Shown piece after piece: positions 36,508 to 36,574 of a stretch of 36,574 nucleotides of DNA. A model generated the notes under the pieces. The model worked only from the letters and a program-made list of their open reading frames with translations, had not been told where the DNA came from and searched no databases. The stretch spans positions 1 through 36,574 of the forward strand of contig NZ_MUJY01000188.1 in assembly GCF_002286785.1 (NCBI RefSeq). The letters are read 5' to 3'. Position 1 is the first letter of the stretch. Each line of letters starts with the position of its first letter. The position numbers and the translations under genes are program-made. Origin of the DNA: Pseudomonas sp. PIC25. GTDB lineage: Bacteria; Pseudomonadota; Gammaproteobacteria; Pseudomonadales; Pseudomonadaceae.

Positions 36508-36574
36508 CACTTAAGCGGAGCAGCCTTCCGATCCACTGGATAGCGGGTCTTCGAAATCTTCACCGTCCTGGGCC
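36508..36574 (-). CDS. Possible 3' end of a gene entering from the right
   Basis: Two minus-strand frames are open from the window edge to closely spaced stops: one ends ...KISKTRYPVDRKAAPLK (stop at 36508-36510), the other ...EDPLSSGSEGCSA (stop at 36511-36513). Either could be the C-terminus of a truncated gene. A GC stem plus TTTTTT (36474-36500 on the minus strand) could be its terminator. Neither tail was recognised. Confidence 0.3.

Overview
The window reads as chromosomal DNA of a Pseudomonas, probably close to the P. aeruginosa / P. nitroreducens / P. stutzeri side of the genus. The GC content is high, long antisense shadow reading frames are everywhere, REP-type hairpins of the Pseudomonas kind fill the gaps, and the right half has the gene set of the purine catabolic locus that I recall from P. 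aeruginosa (about PA1513-PA1524). No phage, insertion sequence, CRISPR array, tRNA or rRNA was recognised.

Left half (1-18.7 kb): a maltodextrin/starch regulon. Lipoprotein MalM and maltoporin LamB lie on the minus strand. Opposite them is a secreted maltotetraose-forming amylase with a C-terminal starch-binding domain. Then come an uncharacterised kinase-fold protein (minus), MalE-MalF-MalG, the activator MalT, and an operon of a GH13 alpha-glucosidase with MalK. Copies of a MalT-box motif (GGGGAGGATG and close variants) lie before lamB, the amylase, malE and the glucosidase. The likely scheme is: starch is cut outside the cell to maltotetraose, which passes LamB, is imported by MalEFGK2 and hydrolysed to glucose in the cytoplasm. 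No malP or malQ is present in the window.

Between malT and the glucosidase sits an apparently unrelated pair: a TonB-dependent receptor and a DUF4198 periplasmic protein whose mature N-terminus is predicted to be histidine. A near-consensus Zur operator precedes them, so they look like a zinc-starvation metal-uptake cassette placed inside the mal regulon.

Right half (18.7-36 kb): complete oxidative purine degradation. XdhA, XdhB and XdhC oxidise xanthine/hypoxanthine to urate, and guanine deaminase feeds xanthine. Urate hydroxylase PuuD (with a fused cytochrome c), HIU hydrolase, OHCU decarboxylase, allantoinase PuuE, allantoicase and ureidoglycolate lyase carry urate to glyoxylate and urea. 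Two NCS2 permeases import substrates, and a GntR/FCD regulator lies in the middle. The palindrome TTGTATACAA or TTGTGTACAA occurs at four promoters here. A second palindrome family (TTGACnCAnAnGTCAGA) is shared by the xdhA and permease promoters and has no obvious regulator in the window. A LysE-type exporter interrupts the order.

The most unusual structures are a 140-bp MITE-like inverted-repeat element between xdhA and xdhB that supplies the stop codon of one and the ribosome-binding site of the other, the kinase-fold gene in the mal regulon, the Zur-controlled insert, and the two-operator wiring of the purine genes.
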